Below are positions 53,143-63,295 of a stretch of DNA of 64,000 nt, in pieces. The stretch comes from Thioclava nitratireducens (GTDB taxonomy: Bacteria > Pseudomonadota > Alphaproteobacteria > Rhodobacterales > Rhodobacteraceae), in NCBI RefSeq assembly GCF_001940525.2, contig NZ_CP019437.1:3707501-3771500 (forward strand), read 5' to 3'. Below the pieces are notes generated by a model, which searched no databases, had not been told where the DNA came from, and saw only the letters and a list, made by a program, of their open reading frames with translations. The translations under genes were made by a program, and so were the position numbers. Within the stretch, counting starts at the first letter, position 1; each line of letters begins with the position of its first letter.

Positions 53143-54062
53143 TGGCGGAGCCGTCCGCAGGGCTGCTAGACGCGCTCGCCGAGTGGCTGAGCCATCTGCG
53201 CGGTTTACGCGACGCGTCCGAGCATACGATCACCGCCTATCGGCGCGACGTGGCGGGCTTCCTAGGATTTCTGCAAAATCATCATGGCGAGAGCCTCGGC
53301 ACCGCCCGGATCGCGCAGCTCGGCCCTTCCGACATGCGGGCATGGATGGCGCATGAGCGGTCGCGCGAGGTCTCGTCGCGCTCGCTCGCCCGCGCTCTGT
53401 CCTCGGTCAAAAGCTTCATCCGCTGGCTCGCCGATCGCGACGGGTTCGACGCGAGCCATATCCTCTCGACCCGCAGCCCGAAATATCAACGCAAGCTGCC
53501 GCGACCGCTGAACGAAGACGCCGCCGCCGAGATGATCGAACAGGTCGACACGCAAGCGATGGAGCCGTGGATCGCCGCGCGCGATGCCGCCGTGCTGACG
53601 CTGCTTTATGGCTGCGGGCTGCGGATATCCGAGGCGCTCGCGCTGCGCGCCGACGCCCACCCGCTGCCCGAGGTGCTGCGCATCCGCGGCAAGGGCGACA
53701 AAGAACGGCTGGTCCCGGTCGTCCCCGCCGCCCGCGAGGCGGTGGCCGAATACATTCGCCTGTGCCCCTACCCGGCCGAGCCGGACGCCCCCTTGTTCTA
53801 CGGCGCACGCGGAAAGCCGCTCAATCCGCGGATGATTTCCAAGGCGATGGAGCGGGCGCGCATGTCGCTTGGCCTGCCTTCGACCGCGACGCCGCATGCG
53901 ATGCGCCACAGCTTTGCCACGCATTTGCTGGCCGCTGGCGGCGATCTGCGCGCCATTCAGGAACTGCTGGGCCATGCGAGCCTCGGCACCACCCAGATCT
54001 ACACTGCCGTCGACGCGGCGCGACTTATGGAAATCTACGACAAGAGCCATCCGCGCGCCTGA
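53142..54062 (+). CDS. xerC: Tyrosine recombinase XerC
   Basis: The 306-residue recombinase has the catalytic set R161, K184, H252-A-M-R255, H278 and nucleophile Y287 (LGHASLGTTQIYTAVD). The N-terminal SAM-like domain is complete. Context behind DUF484 and absence of a phage or island integrase setting support XerC, which resolves chromosome dimers at dif with XerD. Confidence 0.94.
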   Translation: MAEPSAGLLDALAEWLSHLRGLRDASEHTITAYRRDVAGFLGFLQNHHGESLGTARIAQLGPSDMRAWMAHERSREVSSRSLARALSSVKSFIRWLADRDGFDASHILSTRSPKYQRKLPRPLNEDAAAEMIEQVDTQAMEPWIAARDAAVLTLLYGCGLRISEALALRADAHPLPEVLRIRGKGDKERLVPVVPAAREAVAEYIRLCPYPAEPDAPLFYGARGKPLNPRMISKAMERARMSLGLPSTATPHAMRHSFATHLLAAGGDLRAIQELLGHASLGTTQIYTAVDAARLMEIYDKSHPRA

Positions 54063-54104
54063 AGTTCGCTTGCCCCTGCGTCGCAAATCCGGCATCACGG
54101 ACAA

Positions 54105-54797
54105 ATGGATATCCGCATCAAAGCCCTTTTCGTCCACCTTCTGACCGCCACCGGCGCGGTGTTGTCGATGCTCGCGCTCCTCGCGGCCGCGGAAGGCCAA
54201 TGGTCGATGATGTTCCTTTGGCTCGTCACCGCGTTCTTCGTTGACGGGATCGATGGTCCGCTCGCGCGGCGCTACGATGTGAAGGCGAATTTTCCGCTCT
54301 ATGACGGTGTCCTGATGGACCTGATCATCGACTACCTGACCTATGTATTCATCCCTGCCTTCGCGCTGTTCCAGTCGAGCCTGCTGCCGGGATGGACGGG
54401 CTGGCTCGCGATCATCGCGATCACCTATGGCAGCGTGGTCTATTTCTCCGACACCCGGATGAAGACGAAGGACAACTCGTTTCAGGGTTTTCCGGGCGCG
54501 TGGAACATGCTTGTGCTGGTGCTGTTCGCGCTGAAGCCCGGCTATTGGACGATCCTCGTGGTGGTCGTGGCGCTTGCCATCGCGATGTTCCTGCCGCTGA
54601 AATTCATCCACCCCGTGCGCACGAAGCGCTGGCGCGTGGTCTCTCTGCCTGTGGCGCTACTGTGGACCTTCTTCGCGGGCTGGGCCGCATGGGTCGATTT
54701 CGACCCGGCGAGCTGGGCGCATTGGGGGCTGGTCGTGACCTCGTTCTACCTGCTGCTCGTCGGCATCGTGCAACAAATCGTCCCTGAACGGCGTTGA
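54105..54797 (+). CDS. pcs: Phosphatidylcholine synthase
   Basis: The 230-residue membrane enzyme has the altered CDP-alcohol motif of Pcs: D50-G51-x2-A54-R55-x12-G68-x3-D72-x3-D76. It condenses CDP-diacylglycerol with choline to phosphatidylcholine in one step. About seven hydrophobic segments are seen. It lies 42 bases after xerC. Confidence 0.93.
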   Translation: MDIRIKALFVHLLTATGAVLSMLALLAAAEGQWSMMFLWLVTAFFVDGIDGPLARRYDVKANFPLYDGVLMDLIIDYLTYVFIPAFALFQSSLLPGWTGWLAIIAITYGSVVYFSDTRMKTKDNSFQGFPGAWNMLVLVLFALKPGYWTILVVVVALAIAMFLPLKFIHPVRTKRWRVVSLPVALLWTFFAGWAAWVDFDPASWAHWGLVVTSFYLLLVGIVQQIVPERR

Positions 54798-54847
54798 CCT
54801 GCGACGGCCGCTCCGGCGGTCCGCGGCAACAGTTTTCAGGAGGCCTC

Positions 54848-55330
54848 ATGCGTCACACTTTCGCGCTCATTGCCGTCGTGTTCTCGGCGCAGTCGGCCAT
54901 CGCCGCGCCGGACTATCTCGACGACCGCTCCACCCCCGCTGCGCTGGTCCGCTCGCTCTATAACGCGATCTCGCTGCATCAATACGCCCGCGCCTGGAGC
55001 TATTACGCCGATCCGGAAGAGGATGGCGATTATGCGGATTTCGCGAGAGGCTACGCCGACACGGCGGAGGCCTCGGTCACGGTCGGCCCCATGACGTCGG
55101 AAGGCGCGGCCGGCTCTATCTACACGACTCTCGCGGTGACGGTGACCGCCCGGACGCGTGACGGAAAGACCGAGAGCTTCGGGGGCTGTTACGTGGTGCG
55201 CCAGATTCAACCCGCGATCCAGGAACCGCCCTTCACGCCGCTGCAGATCACGGACGGGTACCTCGTGGCGCGATCTTCGGACGAGGCCATGCCCGTAAGC
55301 TGCGACGCCGACGGTCGGCCGCGGTTCTGA
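54848..55330 (+). CDS. Small exported protein of unknown function
   Basis: The 160-residue product has a signal peptide (MRHTFALIAVVFSAQSAIAA) and a mature part with a helical start (AALVRSLYNAISLHQYARAWSYY) and beta strands. The pattern of helices with a Y-A-R-A-W-x-Y motif recalls NTF2-like or DUF1131-type folds, but no family is certain. Two cysteines (GGCYVV and VSCDADG) could form a disulfide. Ribosome site AGGAGG is ideal. Confidence 0.6.
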   Translation: MRHTFALIAVVFSAQSAIAAPDYLDDRSTPAALVRSLYNAISLHQYARAWSYYADPEEDGDYADFARGYADTAEASVTVGPMTSEGAAGSIYTTLAVTVTARTRDGKTESFGGCYVVRQIQPAIQEPPFTPLQITDGYLVARSSDEAMPVSCDADGRPRF

Positions 55331-55334
55331 GCAC

Positions 55335-56171
55335 TCAGACCCGCGTCAGCACCACGCCCGAGACGATCAGCAGCGCGGCAAGCGCTTTCGTAACCCGCAT
55401 CTTCTCGCCGAAAACGAGCCAACCGATCAGCACCGCGAACAGGATCGAGGTCTCGCGCAGGGTCGCGACCAGCGCGATCGGCGCGCGGGTCATCGCCCAG
55501 ATCGAGATCGCGTAAGCCCCGTAAGACGCCGCAGCCCCGAGCGTCGCGATTCCCCATTCGCGCGGCACGGCGCGCAGCATCGCGGTGCCGCGCTGCGCCA
55601 GCATACCTGAGGCGAAGAGCACGCCACCCAACACCATGATCCACCCGACGTAGCCCACCGGCTCGCCCGATATGCGCGCGCCCATCCCGTCGACCAGCGT
55701 GTAGGTCGCAGTCGCGAGTGCCGAGCCCATCGCGTAGGGCAGCAGACGGCGACTCTCGCCATCGGTGAACACGCCGCGCGCCATCAAGGCGATGCCGAGG
55801 CCCAGCACAGCGATCCCGGCATATTCGAGCCCGCTCATCGCGTCGATCGCCAAGGCGGCGGAGACGACCGCCACCATCATCGGCGCGGTTCCACGCGCGA
55901 TCGGATAGACCCGGCTCAGGTCGCCCTGCTCATAGGCATGGGCGAGGAAGAACTTGTAGCCAAAATGGATGACGCCCGCGGCGAGGATCCAGCCCAGCGC
56001 GGCACTGTCCGGCAGCGGTCGCGACAGGGCGACCGCCAGGCCGATCACCGCCTCGGCAATCGACAGCATCACCATCGCACGGATTTTCGAGCCACCAAGC
56101 CGGATCAGCGCGTTCCACAGGGCGTGCAGAAAGGCCGCGCCCAGCACCGCCGCCATGATCGTCAAACTCAT
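55335..56171 (-). CDS. EamA-family (DMT) transporter
   Basis: The 278-residue protein has ten membrane segments in two EamA repeats, the second ending VLIGWLVFGEKMRVTKALAALLIVSGVVL, a typical DMT signature. Substrates in this superfamily are metabolites such as amino acids. The start at 56171 begins the first span; the open frame to 56396 is not protein-like. It is convergent with the small exported gene (four-base gap). Confidence 0.85.
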   Translation of the reverse strand: MSLTIMAAVLGAAFLHALWNALIRLGGSKIRAMVMLSIAEAVIGLAVALSRPLPDSAALGWILAAGVIHFGYKFFLAHAYEQGDLSRVYPIARGTAPMMVAVVSAALAIDAMSGLEYAGIAVLGLGIALMARGVFTDGESRRLLPYAMGSALATATYTLVDGMGARISGEPVGYVGWIMVLGGVLFASGMLAQRGTAMLRAVPREWGIATLGAAASYGAYAISIWAMTRAPIALVATLRETSILFAVLIGWLVFGEKMRVTKALAALLIVSGVVLTRV

Positions 56172-56503
56172 TTCCGCGCCCTTCCCTGCCCGACCGACAA
56201 TCGGTAGCTCCGGGCCACGACAAGGGCAAGCGGCCTCGCACCGTGCTGAGATGTCTGGCCTCGCCGCAACGGCTTCTCTCCGCGCGGGGCGCACGAAGAA
56301 ACTAGGGAAGGGGCTACGGCGCTCTCGAGTCAACCGACATGCGAGGAATGCGACCGAATGATACAGTGAATCGGAAACTTCGTCCCAAGGCGGCAACCCC
56401 GCCGCGGGTCTGGAAAGCGGTGCCGTCCGCCGAACTCCCAGGTTGCAAGAAGGGGCGCGCGAAGGGATTGCGGAACGCAGCGCACTCGGGCTATGGGCGA
56501 CCC
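56172..56503. other. 332-base gap between the EamA gene and truA
   Basis: This divergent region must hold both promoters. An in-frame extension of truA and one of the EamA gene run across it but show no conserved features. I see no strong promoter match, tRNA or hairpin. Confidence 0.5.
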
Positions 56504-57271
56504 ATGCCCAGATATGCCTTGAAAATCGAATATGACGGGGGCCCCTTTGCCGGGTGGCAACGTCAGGCCGATCAGCCTTCGGTGCAAGGCGCGGTCGAGG
56601 ACGCTTTGGCGAAGCTCGAACCCGGCCCCCACACGATCGCCGCGGCGGGACGCACCGATGCGGGCGTTCATGCGACCGGGCAGGTGGCCCATGCCGATCT
56701 GAAGAAGGATTGGGACCCGTTCCGACTTTCGGAAGCGCTGAATTATCATCTCCGCCCCGCGCCGGTGGCGATACTCGCCTGCGCCCGGGTCGACGACGAG
56801 TTCCACGCCCGGTTCTCGGCGCAGGAGCGGCGCTACCTGTTCCGGCTCGTGCAACGTCGTGCGCCGACGACCCATGACCGCGGTCTGGTCTGGCGCGTGC
56901 AGAACCCGCTGGACGTGGAGGCGATGCGCGAAGGCGCGTCGCATCTGATCGGGCACCATGATTTCACGACGTTTCGTTCGACCATGTGCCAATCGAAATC
57001 GCCGGTCAAAACGCTCGACGAGATCCGGATCGAAGAACATGACATTCTACATGGGCGCGAGGTGCGGTTTCATTTGCGCGCTCGCAGCTTCCTGCACAAT
57101 CAGGTCCGTTCGATCGTCGGCACGCTGGAGCGGGTCGGTGCTGGCTCCTGGCCGGCCGAGCGCGTCGCCGAAGCGCTCGCCGCCCGCGACCGCGCCGCAT
57201 GCGGTCCGGTCTGTCCGCCGCAGGGCCTCTATCTAAGCGCCGTCGGCTATCCCCGCGATCCCTTCGGCTGA
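56504..57271 (+). CDS. truA: tRNA pseudouridine synthase A
   Basis: The 255-residue enzyme has the catalytic aspartate D52 in [11 protein letters not shown] and the segments [16 protein letters not shown] and [13 protein letters not shown]. TruA makes pseudouridine at positions 38-40 of tRNAs. Its end overlaps the end of the convergent WbpM-like gene by 39 bases. The start at 56504 gives the family N-terminus [19 protein letters not shown]. Confidence 0.95.
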   Translation: MPRYALKIEYDGGPFAGWQRQADQPSVQGAVEDALAKLEPGPHTIAAAGRTDAGVHATGQVAHADLKKDWDPFRLSEALNYHLRPAPVAILACARVDDEFHARFSAQERRYLFRLVQRRAPTTHDRGLVWRVQNPLDVEAMREGASHLIGHHDFTTFRSTMCQSKSPVKTLDEIRIEEHDILHGREVRFHLRARSFLHNQVRSIVGTLERVGAGSWPAERVAEALAARDRAACGPVCPPQGLYLSAVGYPRDPFG

Positions 57272-59350
57272 CACGGTCTGGCCCCCGGCCGGGGCGCGCG
57301 GCATCGGCAGCTGAGTTGGAAGCGAGGTCTTGCGCTTTTCCATCGGGGCGATGCTCCGACTTTCCTTCATCGCGCGCGTGACCTGGCTTGCCATTGCTCC
57401 GCTTCGCCTGCGAGGCGTGATCTCGAAATTCTGCGCTTTTTGAATATCAGCGTCAGGCCCTCCGGGCACCTGAACGACAGGCGAAGCAGGGTCGTCGCCC
57501 TCCAACCGTTGCAGACGCGAGATGATCTCATCCAGCCGCGCCGCGCAACGCTGCCCCAAGGCAGCGTCGAGATAGCGCAGAAACATGGCGGTCTCGCGTC
57601 TCGAGAGATGGGGGACGGGGACATCTCGAATCTTCGGATGTGCGGTCGCTTGGCTACGCGCGCCGGTCACCGGAGCTTCATGCAATTTCTCGCCCGGACG
57701 CAGGCCGATAGGCAAAAGCTCGATATCGCCTTCTGGACAGTCCGGTCCGCGAAGGCGCAACCCGCGCGCTTCGACCATCTGCCGGGCGAGATCGCCGATC
57801 CGGATCGGCGCGCCCATGTCGAGTGCATAGACCCGTCCTGCGCCGTCCCAACGCCCTGCGATCAGCACAAGCCGCGCGGCCTCGGCGATCGTCATGAAGT
57901 AACGCGTGGCCTCGGGATCGGTGAGCGTGATCGGCCCACCCTGCGCGATCTGTCGCTCGAATATCGGCACGACCGACCCGGATGAGCCGAGCACATTCCC
58001 GAAGCGCACGATGGAGAAGACGGTCGCGCCCGCACGGCGCGCAAGATCCTGCACGACCAATTCGGCCATTCGTTTAGACGCCCCCATGACCGAGCGGGGC
58101 GCGATCGCCTTGTCGCTCGAAATCAGCACGAAACGCGTAACTTTCGCGGCACGGGCGGCGCGCGCGAGACAGACCGTGGCGGCGACGTTATTCGCGCATC
58201 CCGAGAAGGGATTCTGCTCGACCAGAACGACATGTTTGTAGGCGGCGGCGTGGAATACGACGTCGATCGTTTCGCGCGCGAATATCTCATGCACCAGCGC
58301 CGCATCCGCTGCAGAGCCGAGCCGCGTGACAAGTTCGGTGCCCGCGCGCTCCGCCAGCGGGCTCAGGTCGGAGAGGATTGTGAAGAGCGCCTTTTCCGAT
58401 AGCTCGAGAAGGACCAGTTTCGCCGGACGACAGGCGAGTATCTGGTGGCAAAGCTCCGCCCCGATGGAACCGCCCGCCCCCGAGATGAGCATGGTTTTGC
58501 CGCAGTAGAACTCCGCGTCGGGCGGATCGTCTTCCGTGATCTCGGAACGACCAAGCCACCGTTCGGAGCGCACCGGCTGCAGCCGCGCGGCGAGATCGGC
58601 GCCACCGACCAGAAGCGCGAAATCCGGCAATGCCTCGCAGCGCAGTCCGAGGGCCGAGAGGTCTCGCGCCAGCGCGGCCTTGCGCGGCGTGGGCAGGAGC
58701 GGGTCGGCGAGAACGACGCGATCGACGTTGAACTTGCGGATCAATGCCTCGCGCGTCACGTGGCCGAGAACCGGAACCCCGTCCAAGGTCGCACCGCGCA
58801 GAACCGGGCTGTCATCGAGAAACGCGCAGGTCAGGAAACCGGATCGATCGCGCAACGCCCGCGCCAGCGCGAGCCCCTCCGGGGTCGCGCCGTAGATTGC
58901 GATGCGCGAGACGACGTACGAGCGGCGATACAGCACTGCGGTCAGCCCCAGAAGAGCCCAGCGTTGAGCCACGAGGCCAGACAGGAACGCGCCCCCGAAG
59001 AAGAATGCGATCGCGCCACCTCGCCATCCAGGACTGATCCAGAGGGCAAATACCAGAAGGCAGGAGACACCCAATGCCTTCCCCGCCCCATCCCTTGCGA
59101 AGTCCTTCAGGGGCAAGCGGGCAAGACCGGTGCCGAGGCTCACTGATGCGGCGACGATACCCCCCACCGTCAGAAAGATCGGCGAAGGGAGCCCAAGGCT
59201 CCATCCCGGCGACGTGGTTGCGAAATGCATTGCTGCGGCAAGGCATCCTATCGCCAGAAGCGCATCGAGCGCCGCGATGACAGCCGCCTTTCGCGGGCGC
59301 GACAATGCGATCAGCCGCGTCGCGATCTTGTCGGTGAGCACCGAACTCAT
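57233..59350 (-). CDS. WbpM/CapD-like nucleotide-sugar dehydratase with membrane domain
   Basis: The 705-residue protein has about four N-terminal membrane spans (20-140), a CoA-binding-like segment (about 145-250) and a C-terminal SDR domain starting ISGAGGSIG near residue 288. Motif [17 protein letters not shown] has Met where classic SDRs have Tyr, as in WbpM-type UDP-GlcNAc 4,6-dehydratases. The product feeds bacillosamine, QuiNAc or FucNAc pathways. About 100 residues after the SDR fold are low complexity. It overlaps the sugar transferase gene by four bases. Confidence 0.88.
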   Translation of the reverse strand: MSSVLTDKIATRLIALSRPRKAAVIAALDALLAIGCLAAAMHFATTSPGWSLGLPSPIFLTVGGIVAASVSLGTGLARLPLKDFARDGAGKALGVSCLLVFALWISPGWRGGAIAFFFGGAFLSGLVAQRWALLGLTAVLYRRSYVVSRIAIYGATPEGLALARALRDRSGFLTCAFLDDSPVLRGATLDGVPVLGHVTREALIRKFNVDRVVLADPLLPTPRKAALARDLSALGLRCEALPDFALLVGGADLAARLQPVRSERWLGRSEITEDDPPDAEFYCGKTMLISGAGGSIGAELCHQILACRPAKLVLLELSEKALFTILSDLSPLAERAGTELVTRLGSAADAALVHEIFARETIDVVFHAAAYKHVVLVEQNPFSGCANNVAATVCLARAARAAKVTRFVLISSDKAIAPRSVMGASKRMAELVVQDLARRAGATVFSIVRFGNVLGSSGSVVPIFERQIAQGGPITLTDPEATRYFMTIAEAARLVLIAGRWDGAGRVYALDMGAPIRIGDLARQMVEARGLRLRGPDCPEGDIELLPIGLRPGEKLHEAPVTGARSQATAHPKIRDVPVPHLSRRETAMFLRYLDAALGQRCAARLDEIISRLQRLEGDDPASPVVQVPGGPDADIQKAQNFEITPRRRSGAMASQVTRAMKESRSIAPMEKRKTSLPTQLPMPRAPAGGQTVSAEGIAGIADGA

Positions 59351-59964
59351 GCGCGCGCTCCGCGCAGGGTTTGCCAGATCAGCGCGAGATCGAGCCAGCA
59401 CGAGGCCCGACGTTGGTACAGCAGATCAAGCCGCGCTTTCTGTGGAACGCAGACGCGGTCATAGATCCGCCGCGCCTCCTCCGCGGAACGACACGATGCC
59501 ATCAGCCGCGCCTCTTTCGCGGCGAACTGCACGCTCGCAAGCCCGGTGATCCCCGGCGGACTTGTAAGCACCTGTGCGTAAAGCGCGGGGAATCGCTCCA
59601 CCACCTCGCGCAGCGGCGGGCGCGGTCCGACGAAGCTCATGTCGCCGCGCAGCACGTTCCATATTTGCGGCAATTCATCCGCGTGGCAGCGGCGCAACAG
59701 CCGGCCAAGCGGCGTAATCCGTCCGGCTTTATGTCCGCCGGAGACGCCGTAATCGCCGGGATCCGCCGCCATCGTGCGAAACTTCCACATGCGGAAGCTA
59801 CGCGTGGGACTGTGCATCCGCTCACCCCCGTGGAACCACGGTCGCCCCTGCACCATCGCGATGACCAGCCAGACCAGCGCGATCAGCGGCACCACCATGG
59901 GTAGCGCGAGCATCGCCAGTGTCAGATCGAAGAGACGTTTGCGCCTGCGCCGGACCTGGGTCAT
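59347..59964 (-). CDS. Initiating sugar-phosphate transferase (PglC/WcaJ short type)
   Basis: The 205-residue protein has one N-terminal hydrophobic hairpin (FDLTLAMLALPMVVPLIALVWL), then FRMWKFRTM, DELPQIWNVLRGDMSFVGPRPP, which are the conserved core of polyprenyl-phosphate sugar-1-phosphate transferases. Its small size matches PglC-like enzymes. Ribosome site AGGAG precedes the ATG at 59964. With the dehydratase it could make the first lipid-linked sugar of a glycan. Confidence 0.88.
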   Translation of the reverse strand: MTQVRRRRKRLFDLTLAMLALPMVVPLIALVWLVIAMVQGRPWFHGGERMHSPTRSFRMWKFRTMAADPGDYGVSGGHKAGRITPLGRLLRRCHADELPQIWNVLRGDMSFVGPRPPLREVVERFPALYAQVLTSPPGITGLASVQFAAKEARLMASCRSAEEARRIYDRVCVPQKARLDLLYQRRASCWLDLALIWQTLRGARA

Positions 59965-60162
59965 GCCAATTCTCCTGCTGTGGATCATCACCGAAGAAAC
60001 GAAACCTTCGCGAGCCTATGCCTCTTCCAGTTGCGATGCGGTTAACGCCGCCAGATCACGAGATGTGACCGGACCTCACGGCACCTGACACCGATACAAT
60101 CGGCTGTATGGACTTCGCCGGACGCCAATGGTTGGATCGCGCCCGTTACGAAGGAGGCACCG

Positions 60163-61029
60163 ATGGCATTCGGCAAAAACATCCGCACATGGTTCGAAGG
60201 CGCATGGCACGAGGGCGATATCGCCGTGATGCGCGCCGCCGATCACGGGCTTTGGCAGGGCAGCTCGGTCTTTGACGGGGCGCGACTTTTCGACGGGGTC
60301 GTGCCCGATCTAGACCTGCATTGCGCACGCACCAACCGCTCCGCCGAGGCGCTGATGATCACGCCGACCATCGCACCCGAGGAGATGGTCGAAATCGCGC
60401 GCGAGGGGCTGCGGAAATATGACAAGGGTGCTGCTGTCTACGTGCGCCCTATGTACTGGGCGATCGCGGGCTCGGATCTGGGCGTCGCGCCGAAGCCCGG
60501 CGAAACCGGATTCGCGCTGTGCCTCGAAGAGGTGGCAATGCCCGACCCCGGCAAGTCGACGACGCTGACCACGACGCAGTTCCGCCGTCCCGTTCTTGCC
60601 GACAACGTCACCGACGCGAAGGCGGGCTGCCTCTATCCGAACAACGCCCGAATGCTGGTCGAGGCGCAGCGCAAGGGCTTCGGCAACGCGCTGGTGCAGG
60701 ACGCCATGGGTAACGTCGCCGAAAGCGCGACCGCGAATGTCTGGATGGTAAAGGATGGCGAGTATTTCACGCCGATGCCGAACGGCACCTTCCTCGCAGG
60801 CCTCACGCGCAAGCGGATCATGGGCCTTCTGCGCGAGGGCGGCGAGACGGTGCATGAAGCGGTGCTGACGCTCGACGATTTCCGCAATGCCGACGAGGTC
60901 TTCCTGACCGGCAACTTCGCCAAGGTCACCCCGGTCGCGGGCTTCGACGATGTCAGCTACACGCCCGGCAAGGGCACACAGCGGGCGCGCGAAGCCTATA
61001 TGGACTGGGCGCAAGGCTCGCCGCTTTGA
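60163..61029 (+). CDS. ilvE: Branched-chain amino acid aminotransferase
   Basis: The 288-residue fold-type IV PLP enzyme has the Schiff-base lysine K153 in TDAKAGCLYPNNARM and a start MAFGKNIRTWFEGAW typical of alphaproteobacterial IlvE-like proteins. Related aminodeoxychorismate lyases or D-amino acid transaminases are alternatives, but the RPMYWA segment and length favour IlvE. AGGAGG lies just upstream. Confidence 0.88.
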   Translation: MAFGKNIRTWFEGAWHEGDIAVMRAADHGLWQGSSVFDGARLFDGVVPDLDLHCARTNRSAEALMITPTIAPEEMVEIAREGLRKYDKGAAVYVRPMYWAIAGSDLGVAPKPGETGFALCLEEVAMPDPGKSTTLTTTQFRRPVLADNVTDAKAGCLYPNNARMLVEAQRKGFGNALVQDAMGNVAESATANVWMVKDGEYFTPMPNGTFLAGLTRKRIMGLLREGGETVHEAVLTLDDFRNADEVFLTGNFAKVTPVAGFDDVSYTPGKGTQRAREAYMDWAQGSPL

Positions 61030-61103
61030 GCCTCGACACCCCTGCGGTTGCCAAAGGCCCCTCGCCGGGCGATGATCCGCAGACACCCCGTCCCGGAGGA
61101 GCC

Positions 61104-61559
61104 ATGCGCAAGTTTCTGGTTGTGCTCGACGATACCCGCGAATGCCTCAACGCGATGCGGTTCGCGGCGATGCGCGCGAACCATACCGGCGGCGGCGTGA
61201 TCATCCTTTCGGTGATTCCACCCGACGAGTATCAGCATTGGATCGGCGTAGCCGAGATCATGCGCGACGAAGCCCGCGAGCGGATCGAGGCGCATTTCGA
61301 GGTTTTCGCGAAATGGATGCGCGACCGGCAGGGCGTAGAGCCGGAACTGGTGATCCGCGAAGGCGAGCCGGTGCCCGAGATCATCGCCGTGATGGACGAG
61401 CATCCCGAGATCGGCGTTCTGGTACTCGGCGCGGGCTCCGGCAAGGGCGGCGCGGGTCCGCTAGTGACGCAGATGGTCAAGCAGGCGGGGACGCTGCCCT
61501 GCCCGTTGACGATCGTGCCGGGCGAGATGTCGAAGGAAAAGCTCGAACAGATCACCTGA
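61104..61559 (+). CDS. Universal stress protein family
   Basis: The 151-residue protein begins MRKFLVVLDDTRECLNAMRFA and has VLVLGAGSGKGGAGPLV, a variant of the ATP-binding G-x2-G-x9-G loop, and ends LPCPLTIVPG. Ribosome site GGAGGA fixes the start at 61104. Three bases separate it from the next gene. Confidence 0.85.
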   Translation: MRKFLVVLDDTRECLNAMRFAAMRANHTGGGVIILSVIPPDEYQHWIGVAEIMRDEARERIEAHFEVFAKWMRDRQGVEPELVIREGEPVPEIIAVMDEHPEIGVLVLGAGSGKGGAGPLVTQMVKQAGTLPCPLTIVPGEMSKEKLEQIT

Positions 61560-61562
61560 CCG

Positions 61563-62021
61563 ATGCCGATGCCCTGGACCTATCGGCATGCGCAGAAGGA
61601 GTTCGCCTCTTTCCTCGCAGATGCGCGCGATCGGATGAGCCTCGATTCCGACAAGATGACCTACACGGCGATCGAGGGCGTCTTCGTGACCTTCCGTGCT
61701 CGGCTGCGCCCTGTCGAGGCCATCGCCTTCGCCGATTGCCTGCCTGCGGTGGTACGTGCGATTTTCCTGTATCACTGGGATGTGATGTCGATGCCGCAGC
61801 CGTTCGGCAGCCGGACCGAGATGACGCGCGAAGCGCAGGCGTTGCGCCCACATCACAACCTGACCCCCGATAACGCCATCGAGGCCACCGCCTTTGCGCT
61901 CTGGCGCCATGTCAATCATCGTGACTTCGGGGCCGCTCTCGCGCGGATCGGGCCGGAAGCGGAAGCATTCTGGCGCCCGGAGGTGGCCGATCCCGCCGAG
62001 ATCGCGCCGCGCATCATCTAG
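61563..62021 (+). CDS. DUF2267-like helical protein
   Basis: The 152-residue protein has AIEGVFVTFRARLRPVEAIAFADCLPAVVRAIFL, close to the DUF2267 pattern of tandem helices. No signal or membrane segment. Function unknown. Gene is packed behind the universal stress gene. Confidence 0.65.
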   Translation: MPMPWTYRHAQKEFASFLADARDRMSLDSDKMTYTAIEGVFVTFRARLRPVEAIAFADCLPAVVRAIFLYHWDVMSMPQPFGSRTEMTREAQALRPHHNLTPDNAIEATAFALWRHVNHRDFGAALARIGPEAEAFWRPEVADPAEIAPRII

Positions 62022-62091
62022 CGCATAGCCGCGATTACTTGATTAATTCAGTCGGAAGGCGCATATCAGCGGCAAGCCAAGGAGGCACGCG

Positions 62092-62652
62092 ATGTTTATT
62101 CAGACCGAGACGACCCCGAACCCCGCGACGCTGAAATTCCTGCCCGGCCAGACCGTGCTGGAGACCGGCACCGCTGATTTCCCCTCCGCCGAGACGGCGG
62201 CCAAATCGCCGCTGGCCAAGCGCGTTTTCGCAGTACCCGGCGTGACCGGAGTGTTCTTCGGTTCGGATTTCGTGACCGTGACGAAGGATGACACGACCAG
62301 CTGGGATCATGCGAAACCGGCGATCCTCGGCGCGATCATGGAGCATTTCCAGTCCGGCGCCCCGGTGATCGAAGGCGAAGCTGCGCCCTCGGGCCATGCC
62401 GAGCATGACGGCGAGGACGGTGCGATCGTCTCGCAGATCAAGGAGTTGCTCGACACCCGCGTGCGCCCGGCCGTGGCGCAGGACGGTGGCGACATCACCT
62501 TCCACGGCTTCGAGCGAGGCGTGGTCTACCTGCACATGCAGGGCGCCTGCGCAGGCTGCCCGTCGTCGACGCTGACGCTCAAGATGGGGATCGAGAACCT
62601 GCTCAGACATTACATCCCCGAGGTTTCAGAGGTGCGTCCGGTCAATGCCTGA
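62092..62652 (+). CDS. nfuA: Fe-S cluster carrier NfuA type
   Basis: The 186-residue protein has the Nfu N-terminal domain (MFIQTETTPNPATLKF, the eukaryotic-like Nfu start) and a NifU C-terminal domain with C153-A-G-C156. It carries 4Fe-4S clusters to target proteins. Its end overlaps tsaB by eight bases. Confidence 0.94.
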   Translation: MFIQTETTPNPATLKFLPGQTVLETGTADFPSAETAAKSPLAKRVFAVPGVTGVFFGSDFVTVTKDDTTSWDHAKPAILGAIMEHFQSGAPVIEGEAAPSGHAEHDGEDGAIVSQIKELLDTRVRPAVAQDGGDITFHGFERGVVYLHMQGACAGCPSSTLTLKMGIENLLRHYIPEVSEVRPVNA

Positions 62653-63295
62653 TCTGACGTTAGGCTTCGACACATCGGCCGCGCATTGCGCGGCCGCTTT
62701 GCTGTCGGGTGAAGACTGCCTCGCTTCCCGCCACGAAGAGATGGGACGTGGTCAGGCGGAACGGCTTGTGCCGCTTCTGGAAGAACTCCTCGCCGAGGCG
62801 GGCGTTTGCTGGCGCGACGTGACGCGAATCGGCGTCGGGATCGGACCGGGAAATTTCACCGGCGTCCGTATCGCCGTATCCGCCGCACGCGGGCTTTCAC
62901 TGAGCCTGAGGGCCCCGGCTCTGGGCGTCTCGATCACCGAGGCCACACAGTTCGGTAGTAAGGGCCCGGTGCTTGCGGCGGTCGCAGCCCCGCGCGAGCG
63001 TGTCTATCTCGAAGGATTCCGCATGGCCCGGCCCGTTTCGCTCGATCTGCACGATCTCGACGCGCTGCCCGAAGGGCTGACCGAACCCGGGCTGACGTGC
63101 ATCGGCTCCGCAGCCGAAGCGGTCGCCCAACGGATCGGCGCCGCTGTCGCGCCTGCGGCTTTTTCGCCGGCCGAAGCGATCGCACGCATCGCGGCGAAGC
63201 GCGAAGTGGTTGCCGGCGAACGGCCCGCGCCGCTCTACCTGCGTGCCGCAGATGCCGCCCCGCCCTCCGATCCGCCGCCAAGGATCCTCGACTGA
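62645..63295 (+). CDS. tsaB: tRNA threonylcarbamoyladenosine protein TsaB
   Basis: The 216-residue protein has LGFDTSAAHCAAALL, GRGQAERLVPLLEELL and GVGIGPGNFTGVRIAVSAARGL, the TsaB ASKHA core. TsaB with TsaD and TsaE makes t6A at position 37 of ANN-decoding tRNAs. It overlaps nfuA and leads directly into rimI (stop and start share TGATG). Confidence 0.94.
   Translation: MPDLTLGFDTSAAHCAAALLSGEDCLASRHEEMGRGQAERLVPLLEELLAEAGVCWRDVTRIGVGIGPGNFTGVRIAVSAARGLSLSLRAPALGVSITEATQFGSKGPVLAAVAAPRERVYLEGFRMARPVSLDLHDLDALPEGLTEPGLTCIGSAAEAVAQRIGAAVAPAAFSPAEAIARIAAKREVVAGERPAPLYLRAADAAPPSDPPPRILD

Noticed and set aside
53142..54062. Phage or island integrase
   Set aside because: The tyrosine recombinase has full XerC features and follows DUF484, its usual chromosomal partner.
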